NCBI RefSeq assembly: GCF_002148795.1
Contig: NZ_MPOB01000005.1
Coordinates: forward strand, 151,023 to 215,022
Length of the DNA: 64,000 nt
Direction: 5' to 3'
DNA from: Oceanibaculum nanhaiense
GTDB taxonomy: Bacteria > Pseudomonadota > Alphaproteobacteria > Oceanibaculales > Oceanibaculaceae
Made by a program: the position numbers and the translations under genes. Under the pieces are notes generated by a model, which worked only from the letters and a program-made list of their open reading frames with translations, had not been told where the DNA came from and did no database searches. Below, piece by piece: positions 8,035 to 16,276 of this stretch (position 1 is its first letter; every line of letters starts with the position of its first letter).

Positions 8035-9978
8035 TTGATCCAGGCGAGTCGTCCGTTGAACAGAAAAGCATTATTGTTCCTTCTTGCACTGGTCTCCTTG
8101 TTGGGCGCCTTTTCCCTGGGCGCCGCGCTGCCCTACTTCGATGAGTCACGCGATGCAATTTGGGCGGAGGCATGGAGGGAACGCCCGTTCATCATTGCGA
8201 TGGCTGGCGGCGGTGCGCTGGCCGTTGTGGCCGCGCTATTTGCTTTCCTGTTTCTGGTTAATCGCCGGCTGTACCAGTCGCGGGACTCGCTGCGTCTTAT
8301 GGGTGAAAGGCTGCGCGAGGATCATCGCCGGCTGGACAGTATCATCCGGGGAACCCGCGCCGGCACCTGGGAATGGAACGTGCAGACCGGCGAGGCCCGC
8401 TTCAACGAGCGTTGGGCGGAAATTATCGGCTACACGCTGGACGAATTGCGGCCGATCTCGATCGAAACCTGGACGCAGCTTGCCCATCCCGACGATATGG
8501 CCGCTTCCGAAGCCGCCCTGGAACAGCATTTTTCCGGTGAGATGCCGTATTATGATTTCGAGGCGCGGATGCGGCACAAGGATGGTCATTGGGTCTGGGT
8601 TCATGACCGGGGCGCCGTCGTCGAATGGACGGAAGACGGCAAGCCCTTATGGATGTACGGCACGCACACCGACATTACCCGGCGTCGCGAGGCGCTGATG
8701 GCGGTGACGGAACTGCTGGAGCGTATGGAGCAGTTCTCTCACCATGTTCCGGGCATGATTTATCAGTATCGGCTGCGCGCGGACGGAACCTCCCACATTC
8801 CCTATGCCAGCGACGGCATCATCGATATTTATGGCTGTACGCCGGACGCTGTCGCCGAGGATGTCTCCGCTGTCTTCGCGGTGTTGCATCCGGACGATAT
8901 CGAGCGTGTTTCCAAATCGATACGGACGTCGGCTGAAACCCTGACGCGATTGCACGATACCTACAGGGTCAATCACCCTGTAAAGGGGCTGCGCTGGGTG
9001 GAAGGAATCGCCACGCCGAGCCGCGCGGAGGATGGCAGCATCACCTGGCATGGCTATGCCTCGGACGTCACCGACCTGCACCATGCCCGCGAACGCCTGC
9101 AACTTGCCGCCACGGTGTTCGAGGCCAGCCAGGAAGCCATCATTATCCTGGATGCCGAATTCCGCATCGTGGAGGTTAATCTGGCCTTCACGCTGGCAGC
9201 CCAATACGACCGAACGACGGTTATGGGCCAGATGGCCGACTCCACCGGCATCTTCGCATCCACCAAAAAACAGTTTGCAGACATCAAGGCGATTCTGCGA
9301 CGTGACGGGCACTGGCAGGGAGAGCGCTGGACCACGCGCAAGAGTGGCGATGTGTTTGCCGAGCGTCTTTCGATTTCCGCCAGCCGGAACGAAAAGGGGG
9401 ACGTCACCCACTATGTCGCGGTCCTGTCCGACATCAGCCGGATCATGGAGCGCCAGCAGGAGCTTGACCGCATCGCCAATTATGACCCGCTGACCGGCAT
9501 CGCCAACCGCCGTCTGCTCAGCAGCCGTCTGGCGCAGGCGATTGCCCACGCCCGGCGGTCGGGAACCCGGATGGCCGTTTGTGTCATAGACCTGGACGGC
9601 TTCAAGGATGTGAACGATCGGCATGGCCACGAGACAGGGGATAAGCTGTTGATCGCTCTGGCAGCGCGCTTGTCGAGCGTGATGCGCGCCGAGGAGACGG
9701 TGGCACGGCTGGGGGGCGACGAGTTCGCGCTGGTGTTCAGCGATCTTGACTCGACTGTGCCCTTCGACCGCGTGCTGGAGGTGGCCCGCCAGCCTGTCGA
9801 TCTCGACGGGATAAGGGTCCAGCTGACGGCAAGCATGGGGGTAAGCTGGTATCGCAGCGATATCGCGGACGGCGACCAGCTGTTGCGGGAGGCCGATACC
9901 GCGCTGTACGACTCCAAGCGCAATGGCCGGGATCGCTTTACCGTCTTTCAGCAGCCGAATTCGCTAATCGCATGCTGA
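8035..9978 (+). CDS. Membrane diguanylate cyclase with three PAS domains
   Basis: The product is 647 residues. Two membrane helices (about 10-33 and 52-78) flank a short periplasmic loop. Three PAS/PAC units follow (about 105-220, 235-345, 360-475), the first with GTWEWNVQTGEARFNERW, then a GGDEF domain (about 485-645). The active site reads RLGGDEFALVF, so c-di-GMP synthesis is expected. The inhibitory I-site five residues upstream is RAEE rather than RxxD, suggesting weak product inhibition. No EAL domain is present. The start is uncertain between TTG 8035 and TTG 8056; there is no ATG before the first helix. The AT-rich 120 bases upstream probably contain its promoter. It borders the exopolysaccharide cluster, which c-di-GMP often controls. 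Confidence 0.9.
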   Translation: MIQASRPLNRKALLFLLALVSLLGAFSLGAALPYFDESRDAIWAEAWRERPFIIAMAGGGALAVVAALFAFLFLVNRRLYQSRDSLRLMGERLREDHRRLDSIIRGTRAGTWEWNVQTGEARFNERWAEIIGYTLDELRPISIETWTQLAHPDDMAASEAALEQHFSGEMPYYDFEARMRHKDGHWVWVHDRGAVVEWTEDGKPLWMYGTHTDITRRREALMAVTELLERMEQFSHHVPGMIYQYRLRADGTSHIPYASDGIIDIYGCTPDAVAEDVSAVFAVLHPDDIERVSKSIRTSAETLTRLHDTYRVNHPVKGLRWVEGIATPSRAEDGSITWHGYASDVTDLHHARERLQLAATVFEASQEAIIILDAEFRIVEVNLAFTLAAQYDRTTVMGQMADSTGIFASTKKQFADIKAILRRDGHWQGERWTTRKSGDVFAERLSISASRNEKGDVTHYVAVLSDISRIMERQQELDRIANYDPLTGIANRRLLSSRLAQAIAHARRSGTRMAVCVIDLDGFKDVNDRHGHETGDKLLIALAARLSSVMRAEETVARLGGDEFALVFSDLDSTVPFDRVLEVARQPVDLDGIRVQLTASMGVSWYRSDIADGDQLLREADTALYDSKRNGRDRFTVFQQPNSLIAC

Positions 9979-10042
9979 CAGGCAAGCCGGGGTGCCGGAT
10001 GCTGACCTTAGACGCTGTAGCCTTTGTTTCGCATGCGCCTTG

Positions 10043-10837
10043 TCACGCTGTCATCAACGTCCCGGGCGATACCGTGAACACGAAATTATTGATGTAGGTA
10101 GCACCCTTGAGGCGCTTGGTGCCGGCCTCGTTCAGGGCCGCGCGATTCTGCAGCCGGGCCGCATCGAAGGTATCGACGGGGTGCCATTTCCCGTCCATGC
10201 GGAAGAGCCCGGTATAGCCGAGCGGTTCCAGCAGGCCGCGCAGCGCAGCGACGGCGCCGGGGCGGTGCCGTTCCTCGGCCTCCACCAGGATGGCCGGCCG
10301 GTCGCGCCGGATCAGCTCGAGCCCGCCTTCGACGACGTCGCTCTCGAAGCCTTCGACATCGATCTTCATGAATCCAATGTGAAGCGTCTTGATCGATTCC
10401 AGCGAGTCCAGCCGGTGCACCGGTACCGTGACTTTGGCGACGTTCGCGACCCCGTCGAGCGGATGCAGCGCCGAGAGGGCCTGCATGCCTTCGGGAACAT
10501 AGAGCGTGGCCTCGCCATCCGTGCTGCCCAGCGCACAGTTCTCTACGATCAGGCGGCCGCCGCGTATTGCCGCCGCGAACCGCCGGGTCAACAGCCGGCC
10601 AAGACCGGGGATCGGCTCGACGGCGATGACCAGCCGGGCGCGGCGCAGCAGCCAATGCGTGTACAGGCCGGTATTGGCGCCGATGTCCAGCGCCACGGTT
10701 CCGGCCGGGCACAGGGCCGGCAGAAACGCCAGCTCCGGGTCGGCGTAGAAGGGGGCGAGACGGTCGCGCAGATTGAGGAGCATCCGGTAGAGGGCCGGAC
10801 TGCGCGCGGACAGGAAGGCTTGCAAGGGGATATCCAA
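10043..10837 (-). CDS. FkbM family methyltransferase
   Basis: This encodes 264 residues with a class I SAM-dependent methyltransferase fold of the FkbM type. It has the SAM loop ALDIGANTGLYT (about residues 48-59), the acidic end of strand 2 in IAVEP, and the family signature GFMKIDVEGFE (about 155-165). Enzymes of this family O-methylate sugars or polyketides, and beside a polysaccharide cluster a sugar is likely. The frame opens with TTG 10837 and no good ribosome binding site, so the start may be further in. It faces the cluster in the opposite direction, converging with the diguanylate cyclase. Confidence 0.85.
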   Translation of the reverse strand: MDIPLQAFLSARSPALYRMLLNLRDRLAPFYADPELAFLPALCPAGTVALDIGANTGLYTHWLLRRARLVIAVEPIPGLGRLLTRRFAAAIRGGRLIVENCALGSTDGEATLYVPEGMQALSALHPLDGVANVAKVTVPVHRLDSLESIKTLHIGFMKIDVEGFESDVVEGGLELIRRDRPAILVEAEERHRPGAVAALRGLLEPLGYTGLFRMDGKWHPVDTFDAARLQNRAALNEAGTKRLKGATYINNFVFTVSPGTLMTA

Positions 10838-10966
10838 AAAGACAGCGGAGGGTAAGTTTGTAAATTAGCTCAAATTTGGCATATTGTCGCCGGCAATCGC
10901 CCGGCTTGCGCGTTCCGGGCAGGTCAGCCTTACATCAGGCCATCGCTACATCAGGCCCTTCCTACA

Positions 10967-11362
10967 TCAGGGAAGGCACTGATGGGCAGCCCAGGAAAGG
11001 TTTCGGTAATGCGGGGAAAGAGTGATGCGGTCCGTCGCCTGCCAGATCGGGCTGTTCCGGGCCGGACAGGTGGGCATCATGGCGGCGGTCGGGTTGCCGT
11101 TCCAGGAATCCGGAATATTCACCCGGACGACGACTTCATCGCCCCATCGTTGCGGCGGCCCGATCCACCAGCCTGCCGGCAGCACGCCGATAAAATGCTC
11201 GTGGATCGCCAGCTGCAGGTCGAACGGGCCCGGCGAGACCCCCGCCGATGACCGCGATGAGCCGGCACCCTGTGCTGTTGCGGGCTTTGCCGTCGGCAGC
11301 ATGCCGAGCGCGACAGCCAGGCCGAGCGCCAGAAACATCATACGGTCGGCAGTGCGCGTCAT
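10967..11362 (-). CDS. Exported hypothetical protein
   Basis: This 131-residue protein has a signal peptide (basic MTRTADR, hydrophobic core FLALGLAVALGML, probable cleavage after ATA near residue 30). The mature part is small and aromatic, with WWIGPPQRWGDEVVVRVNIPDSWNGNP, and two cysteines that could form a disulfide in the periplasm. I do not recognise the family. It lies between two polysaccharide genes and diverges from the flippase, so a role in the same envelope function is possible but unproven. Confidence 0.6.
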   Translation of the reverse strand: MTRTADRMMFLALGLAVALGMLPTAKPATAQGAGSSRSSAGVSPGPFDLQLAIHEHFIGVLPAGWWIGPPQRWGDEVVVRVNIPDSWNGNPTAAMMPTCPARNSPIWQATDRITLSPHYRNLSWAAHQCLP

Positions 11363-11441
11363 CTGTCGCGCGTAATGGTGCGGGAAAAGTTCATGCCGGT
11401 AGCTATCACGGTTTCCGCGCGATGCTCAACGCTCCGTCTTC

Positions 11442-12788
11442 GTGATGCCGGGTGTTTTCTCCTTGCTCCGGGCTGTGCCGGGTGGCGGCGCGCTGTTGCG
11501 CTATGCTGCCGGCCTCGGCGTGCGGGGCGTCGAGACAATTGGCAAGCTGGGGCTCTATGTCGCCGTCGGGGTGCGGCTCGGCGCGCATGATGCCGGCCTG
11601 TTCTTCCTGTGCCTAACCTGGATCGGTGTTGTCTCGACGGCGGCCCGCCTCGGCCTCGACCGTGCGATGACAAGGCACATCGCGGCGGAACTTGCCGTCG
11701 GCGATGGCCGGGCGGCGCGCGCCGCGTTGCTGCAGGGGCTGGGGCTGACCAGCCTGGCCGCGCTGGCGGCGGCACTGCTGACGGTCCTGGTGGCGGAAGT
11801 TGCCGCTGTGCGGCTGTTCGGATTCCCCGACCTTGCCTGGCCGCTGTACCTGTCGGCGCTGGTGCTGGTGCCGCAGACCCTTGCCTTCTCACTGGGGGCG
11901 GCGCTGGCGGGATTCGGGCGCGGCGTCGCGGCGCAGATCGTGCAGAACGCGTTATGGCCGGTGCTGACGCTGGCCGCGCTGCTCGCAATGCCTGTTGCCC
12001 AGGAAGGGGGGAGCCTCGACGGGCTGATCGTCGCGCTGGGCGTGGCGCTTGCGGCCAGCTGCGTGCTGGGCGGTTTCATCCTGCTGCTGGAGCGGGGGCG
12101 GCTGCGCACCGCGCCGGAGCAGTCAGCGGATGGCGCGCCTGCCAGCCCTGCGGAGACCGAGGCGCTGCCAAGCCTGTGGACCACGGCGCGGCCCTTGCTG
12201 GTCGTGGAGCTGACGCAGGTCGGCCTGTCCGGCTTGCCGGTGTTCCTGCTCGGCATGGCGGCGGATGCGGCGACCGTCGGCGCCTTCAGCATCGCCAGCC
12301 GGATTTCGATGCTGATCTGGGTCATCATCATTTCCATCGGCACGCTCGCCGCACCGCGCTATGCGGCACTATACCGCCTTGGCGAAATGGATCAGCTGCG
12401 TGCCTATAACCGCATGGTCCAGCGCGGCGCCGCGCTCGTGGCGGTGCCGGCGGCGCTTGTCATGCTGGCTTTCCCGGACTTTCTGCTCGGCCTGATCTCG
12501 GCGGATTTCCGCGTGGCGGCAGTGGCGCTGCAGATTCTGGCCCTGGGGCAGATGGCGAATGGCCTGTTCTCCTGCCAGGACATTCTGCTGGCGATGACCG
12601 GCAGGGGCGATGTCCTGCGGCGGCTGAATCTGCTTCAGCTTGCCGTCGGGCTGCTGTTGTGCGGCGTGCTGATCCCGGCCTTCGGGTTGCCGGGCGCCGC
12701 GCTGGCGGCCTCCCTGACCGTCCTGCAGGGCGCGCTCGGGACGCATTGGGCTGCACGGCGATATGTCCTGAATACGGAAAAAAATTAA
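11442..12788 (+). CDS. Wzx-type polysaccharide flippase
   Basis: This 448-residue integral membrane protein has about 12-14 predicted helices and the loop composition of the MOP/polysaccharide-transporter superfamily. GLYVAVGVRLGAHDAGLFFLCLTWIGVVSTAARLGLD near the N-terminus is the usual first-repeat pattern. Wzx proteins flip undecaprenyl-linked repeat units across the inner membrane. The start is GTG 11442 or ATG 11445. It is followed after 129 AT-rich bases by the initiating transferase and belongs functionally with the copolymerase, export lipoprotein and polymerase downstream. Confidence 0.87.
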   Translation: MMPGVFSLLRAVPGGGALLRYAAGLGVRGVETIGKLGLYVAVGVRLGAHDAGLFFLCLTWIGVVSTAARLGLDRAMTRHIAAELAVGDGRAARAALLQGLGLTSLAALAAALLTVLVAEVAAVRLFGFPDLAWPLYLSALVLVPQTLAFSLGAALAGFGRGVAAQIVQNALWPVLTLAALLAMPVAQEGGSLDGLIVALGVALAASCVLGGFILLLERGRLRTAPEQSADGAPASPAETEALPSLWTTARPLLVVELTQVGLSGLPVFLLGMAADAATVGAFSIASRISMLIWVIIISIGTLAAPRYAALYRLGEMDQLRAYNRMVQRGAALVAVPAALVMLAFPDFLLGLISADFRVAAVALQILALGQMANGLFSCQDILLAMTGRGDVLRRLNLLQLAVGLLLCGVLIPAFGLPGAALAASLTVLQGALGTHWAARRYVLNTEKN

Positions 12789-12802
12789 CGCTATATTAAT
12801 TT

Positions 12803-12817
12803 ATATTTAGTAAATAT
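12803..12817. promoter_or_regulatory. AT-rich palindrome before the exopolysaccharide transferase
   Basis: ATATTTA-G-TAAATAT is a perfect 7-base inverted repeat around one central base. It sits in an AT-rich island between the flippase and the initiating transferase, in otherwise GC-rich DNA. Position and symmetry suggest a regulator binding site or a promoter region. No known operator was matched. Confidence 0.35.
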
Positions 12818-12917
12818 CGCTTGATAATCCGATTTTGAGTATAGTTTTAATCAGCGGGCGCTTCCTGCGTCCCGCCAGGGCACCTTTCCGGAAAAATACA
12901 GGGGTAACGGACGCCAC

Positions 12918-14336
12918 ATGCGTTGGACATTCGGGCTGTTCAATCGGCTGGTGCTTTTGTCGGACCTTGTTGTCTGCGGCACGGTCCTGCTCGTGGCCTC
13001 GCATCTGGACAGGGCATTGCCGGCGGGCGGACAGACTGCCCCGGAGATCGCGCTGCTGCTGCTGGACAGCATCGTCTTCGTCAGCTGCATGATCTTCGCG
13101 GGCGCCTATCGTTTCGAGAATTACCGCAAGCTGCTGAACGAGGCGGTTCGCTTCGCGGTCTGCCTTGCCGCCGGGTTCGCGGTGGTTGCGGGGCTAGAGA
13201 CTGTTTTCGGCGGTTCGGAAGCGCACCCGCCCAGGGCTCTGGCGGCCTGGCATGTCGCGGCGTGGGCCGTGCTGTCCCTGGGGCGGCTGGTCGTCGGGCG
13301 GGCGGCGGGTCACCTGATCGCGACGAACCGTTTGCGCCGGGACATTGTGATCGTCGGTTCGACCGAGATCGCCGGGCAGATCATCCGCAACACGCAGACG
13401 CCGGAATGGCGCCATTACTATCGGGTGGTGGCGGTCTTCGACGACCGGGTGAACCGCCTGCACAAGGAACATCGGGACGAAATCGAGGGGACAGGCATCA
13501 CCGGGTCGATCGATGCCCTGCACACCTACATCCAGGATCACCCCGTCGATATCGTCATCATCGCGCTGCCCTGGGAGGCGACGGAGCGGATCTTTGGCCT
13601 TCTGGAGAGGCTGCAGATGATCGCCGCCGATATCGTCCTGCCGTTGAAGCAGAATGTGCTGAACCTGCGGTTGCCGCATGGCGGCAATGTCGCCGGCATC
13701 CCCGTGCTGGAACTGATGCGCGAGCCGCTGAAGGGCACGAAGGCGCTGCTGAAGCTGGTGGAGGATTATGCGGTTGCCGCGGTCGGCATCGTTCTGGTGG
13801 CGCCGATTCTGGCGGTCGCGGCCCTTGCCATCAGGCTGGAGAGTCCGGGGCCGGCCCTGTTCCGGCAGCCGCGCCTCGGCCTGAACAACAAGCCTTTCAT
13901 GATCTATAAATTGCGCACCATGACGGTCGATCCGGCCGATGACGGCAGCCGGGGCACACAGCGGGAAGACCCTCGCATCACCCGGGTCGGTGCTTTTCTG
14001 CGGCGCACCAGCATCGATGAGCTGCCGCAGCTGATCAATGTGCTGCGCGGCGAAATGTCGGTCGTGGGGCCGCGCGCCCATGTGCCGAAAATGCTGGTCA
14101 GCGACCAGCTTTATGCCGAAGCCGTGCGCCGCTACGCCACGCGCAGCCGGCTGAAGCCGGGCATCACCGGCTGGGCGCAGATCAATGGCATGCGGGGCGG
14201 TATCCATTCGGTGGAGAAAGCCGCGAAAGGCGTTGAGCTTGATACCTATTACATCGAGAACTGGTCCCTATGGTTCGATCTGAAGATCATGGCGCGGACC
14301 TTGCTGGTCGGCATGGTCGGCCGCAATATTTTCTGA
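12918..14336 (+). CDS. Undecaprenyl-phosphate glycosyl-1-phosphate transferase (WcaJ/GumD-like)
   Basis: This 472-residue protein has four N-terminal membrane helices, a CoA-binding-like Rossmann segment ([17 protein letters not shown], about residues 135-151), a fifth hydrophobic helix near 285-305, and the C-terminal sugar transferase domain. That domain shows the family marks [50 protein letters not shown] and [10 protein letters not shown]. It should start repeat-unit synthesis by moving a sugar phosphate to undecaprenyl phosphate. The donor is probably UDP-glucose by analogy with GumD/WcaJ. Its last 67 bases overlap the GH18 gene. Confidence 0.92.
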   Translation: MRWTFGLFNRLVLLSDLVVCGTVLLVASHLDRALPAGGQTAPEIALLLLDSIVFVSCMIFAGAYRFENYRKLLNEAVRFAVCLAAGFAVVAGLETVFGGSEAHPPRALAAWHVAAWAVLSLGRLVVGRAAGHLIATNRLRRDIVIVGSTEIAGQIIRNTQTPEWRHYYRVVAVFDDRVNRLHKEHRDEIEGTGITGSIDALHTYIQDHPVDIVIIALPWEATERIFGLLERLQMIAADIVLPLKQNVLNLRLPHGGNVAGIPVLELMREPLKGTKALLKLVEDYAVAAVGIVLVAPILAVAALAIRLESPGPALFRQPRLGLNNKPFMIYKLRTMTVDPADDGSRGTQREDPRITRVGAFLRRTSIDELPQLINVLRGEMSVVGPRAHVPKMLVSDQLYAEAVRRYATRSRLKPGITGWAQINGMRGGIHSVEKAAKGVELDTYYIENWSLWFDLKIMARTLLVGMVGRNIF

Positions 14337-15310
14337 CCCTCCTGCCGCTGTGCCTCTTGCTTTGGCTGATGGCGCCGGGCCTGACAGCGCGGGCGGCCGC
14401 CGAAACGCGGCCCTTTCTCGCCTACCATGAAAGCTGGCTCGAGGTTCCGGCGGTGACGGCCGCGGAGACCCGTCTGGCGCGGCTGCCGTCTTATGTCGGC
14501 ATTGTCGCGCTCGCCTTCGTCCGGCCCGATGCGGTCTATGAAGGCAGGCTGCGGCTGGATCGCACCGGCCTGCAATATCCGTTCGATGGGGTGATGTTGC
14601 GGGAGGCGGCTGCCCTGCTGCGGCAGCGTAACCCTGATACCAGGATTGTGCTGTCGGTGGGCGGGGCGACCTATGGGGGCTGGGCCGATCTCAACGAAGG
14701 CGCGATTGCCCGTCTTGTCTCCGACCTTGGCCTTGATGGCGTGGATATCGATTTCGAACCGGCGCACCCCGGCTGCCGGCGGCAGGCTGGTGACGGCATT
14801 TCCTGCCGGACCGACGGGCAACTGCAGGCCATCGTCGAGCGATTGCGCGCCCGGCTGCCGCGTCCGTTGTTGCTGACCGTCGCCGGCTGGAGTGTCGGCG
14901 CCTATGGCGAGGGGGCGTTCGAACAGGCGATGCCGAAGAGTGCCTATACCGGGATGATGCTGCCCTTGCTGCGGTCGCGCGCCGCGCGGCATATCGATCT
15001 GGTCTCGATCATGGCCTATGAGGCCGGGCCGCTGTTCGACCCGCTGGAGGCCTACCGTGCCTACCGTGCCGAATGGGCGGGGCAACTGGCGCTGGGCGTT
15101 CTCGCCGGCACCGGCCAGCCTGCGGCCATTGCCGATGCCGTGGGGGGTATGGCCCGCCATATCAGGCCGGACCCGCTTGCCGGCATGATGCTCTATGCGC
15201 TTTCAACCGACGCGGATGAAAGCCGTTCCCTTGAGCCGGCAGCGCGGCCGCTTGCCGGGGCGATGTGCGAAGCGCTGTCGCTGAGGGGCTGTGATATGCC
15301 GGTCCCCTAA
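14270..15310 (+). CDS. Exported GH18 family glycoside hydrolase
   Basis: This encodes 346 residues. After a 17-residue basic lead comes a hydrophobic signal-like core (LLPLCLLLWLMAPGL) ending in an AxA site near residue 43, so export is expected. The barrel shows LSVGGATYGGW (the SxGG strand) and the full catalytic motif DGVDIDFE with the acid Glu at residue 163; MAYE and LYALSTDADES follow later. GH18 enzymes cleave beta-1,4 linked N-acetylhexosamine polymers. ATG 14270 lies inside the preceding transferase gene in another frame; later in-frame starts (TTG and ATG inside the signal core) would damage the signal peptide. Placement in the operon suggests it trims or releases the polysaccharide made here. 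Confidence 0.85.
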   Translation: MVRSEDHGADLAGRHGRPQYFLTLLPLCLLLWLMAPGLTARAAAETRPFLAYHESWLEVPAVTAAETRLARLPSYVGIVALAFVRPDAVYEGRLRLDRTGLQYPFDGVMLREAAALLRQRNPDTRIVLSVGGATYGGWADLNEGAIARLVSDLGLDGVDIDFEPAHPGCRRQAGDGISCRTDGQLQAIVERLRARLPRPLLLTVAGWSVGAYGEGAFEQAMPKSAYTGMMLPLLRSRAARHIDLVSIMAYEAGPLFDPLEAYRAYRAEWAGQLALGVLAGTGQPAAIADAVGGMARHIRPDPLAGMMLYALSTDADESRSLEPAARPLAGAMCEALSLRGCDMPVP

Positions 15311-15331
15311 CAATATCTGGTATATTTCCCC

Positions 15332-16276
15332 TTGCTTCCTATACAAAAGCAAGGAATCGCGCTAGATTCGCATTTGCCTATAATTGAATCGATCAAGGCC
15401 ACCTCCTTGTTGAATCGCCTTAAAACTCTGGTCAGCCATGAAGGCTTCCAGGCACACCCCTTCAGCATGTGCCTGCGCTGTCTGGTCTGGGCGTTCTACG
15501 TCACCATCGGGCGCGCACCGGCCTTCCGGCTGAGCAGCCACGGGGCACGGATTCATGTGCCCGCGACATTGCGCTATACGTCGGTGGCCGGATATGTGCT
15601 GCGCGACTGGTGCGAACCGGAACTGCGCCATCTGGAAATGTTCGTGCGGCCGGGGCACACATTCATCGATATCGGCGCCAATATCGGGCTGTACACCCTG
15701 AAGGCCGCCAGCCTGACCGGCGCCACAGGGCGGGTGATCGCGGTGGAGCCGGGGCAAGAGGCCTCGCGGCAGCTGCGCGACAATCTGGCGCTCAACGATT
15801 TTCCGCATGTCGCCGTGGCCCAGCTTGCGCTTTCCGATCATGCCGGCGAGGCGACGCTCCACCACATCCCGCTTGGCGACGACCCGCAGGCCTATTCGCT
15901 GCTGCCGGACGGCAGTACGGAAACCGGCGAGACCGTCACCATCGATACGCTCGACGCCCTAGTCGCCCGGTTGGGGATCGACACGCTCCATGTCATCAAG
16001 ATGGATGTCGAGGGCGCCGAGCCGCTGGTGATCGCCGGCGGGCGCGCAACCCTACAGCGCTTTCATCCCATCGTGATTTTCGAGGTGAACACCCGTCTGC
16101 TCGCCGAGGCGGCGGGGCAGCGTAACGCCGCCTGGCAGGCCTTGAACGATCTTGGCTACCAATTCTTCCGTCTGGCTGGTGGGCGGCTTGAGCCCGCCGA
16201 TGGTGTCGGCGAGGCGTTCGGCAATCTGGTCGCCATTCACCCAGACGGGCCTGAACCAGCGCGCGAAGGCCGATGA
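15332..16276 (+). CDS. FkbM family methyltransferase
   Basis: This is a 314-residue FkbM methyltransferase with SAM-binding FIDIGANIGLYTLKAA (about residues 110-125), AVEPGQEA after strand 2, and HVIKMDVEGAEP (about 218-229). An N-terminal extension of about 90 residues precedes the fold. The frame opens at TTG 15332; other TTG codons follow, so the first residues are uncertain. Its stop overlaps the ATG of the copolymerase gene (ATGATGA), which implies coupling. It is the second FkbM enzyme of the cluster and probably methylates a sugar of the repeat unit. Confidence 0.85.
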   Translation: MLPIQKQGIALDSHLPIIESIKATSLLNRLKTLVSHEGFQAHPFSMCLRCLVWAFYVTIGRAPAFRLSSHGARIHVPATLRYTSVAGYVLRDWCEPELRHLEMFVRPGHTFIDIGANIGLYTLKAASLTGATGRVIAVEPGQEASRQLRDNLALNDFPHVAVAQLALSDHAGEATLHHIPLGDDPQAYSLLPDGSTETGETVTIDTLDALVARLGIDTLHVIKMDVEGAEPLVIAGGRATLQRFHPIVIFEVNTRLLAEAAGQRNAAWQALNDLGYQFFRLAGGRLEPADGVGEAFGNLVAIHPDGPEPAREGR

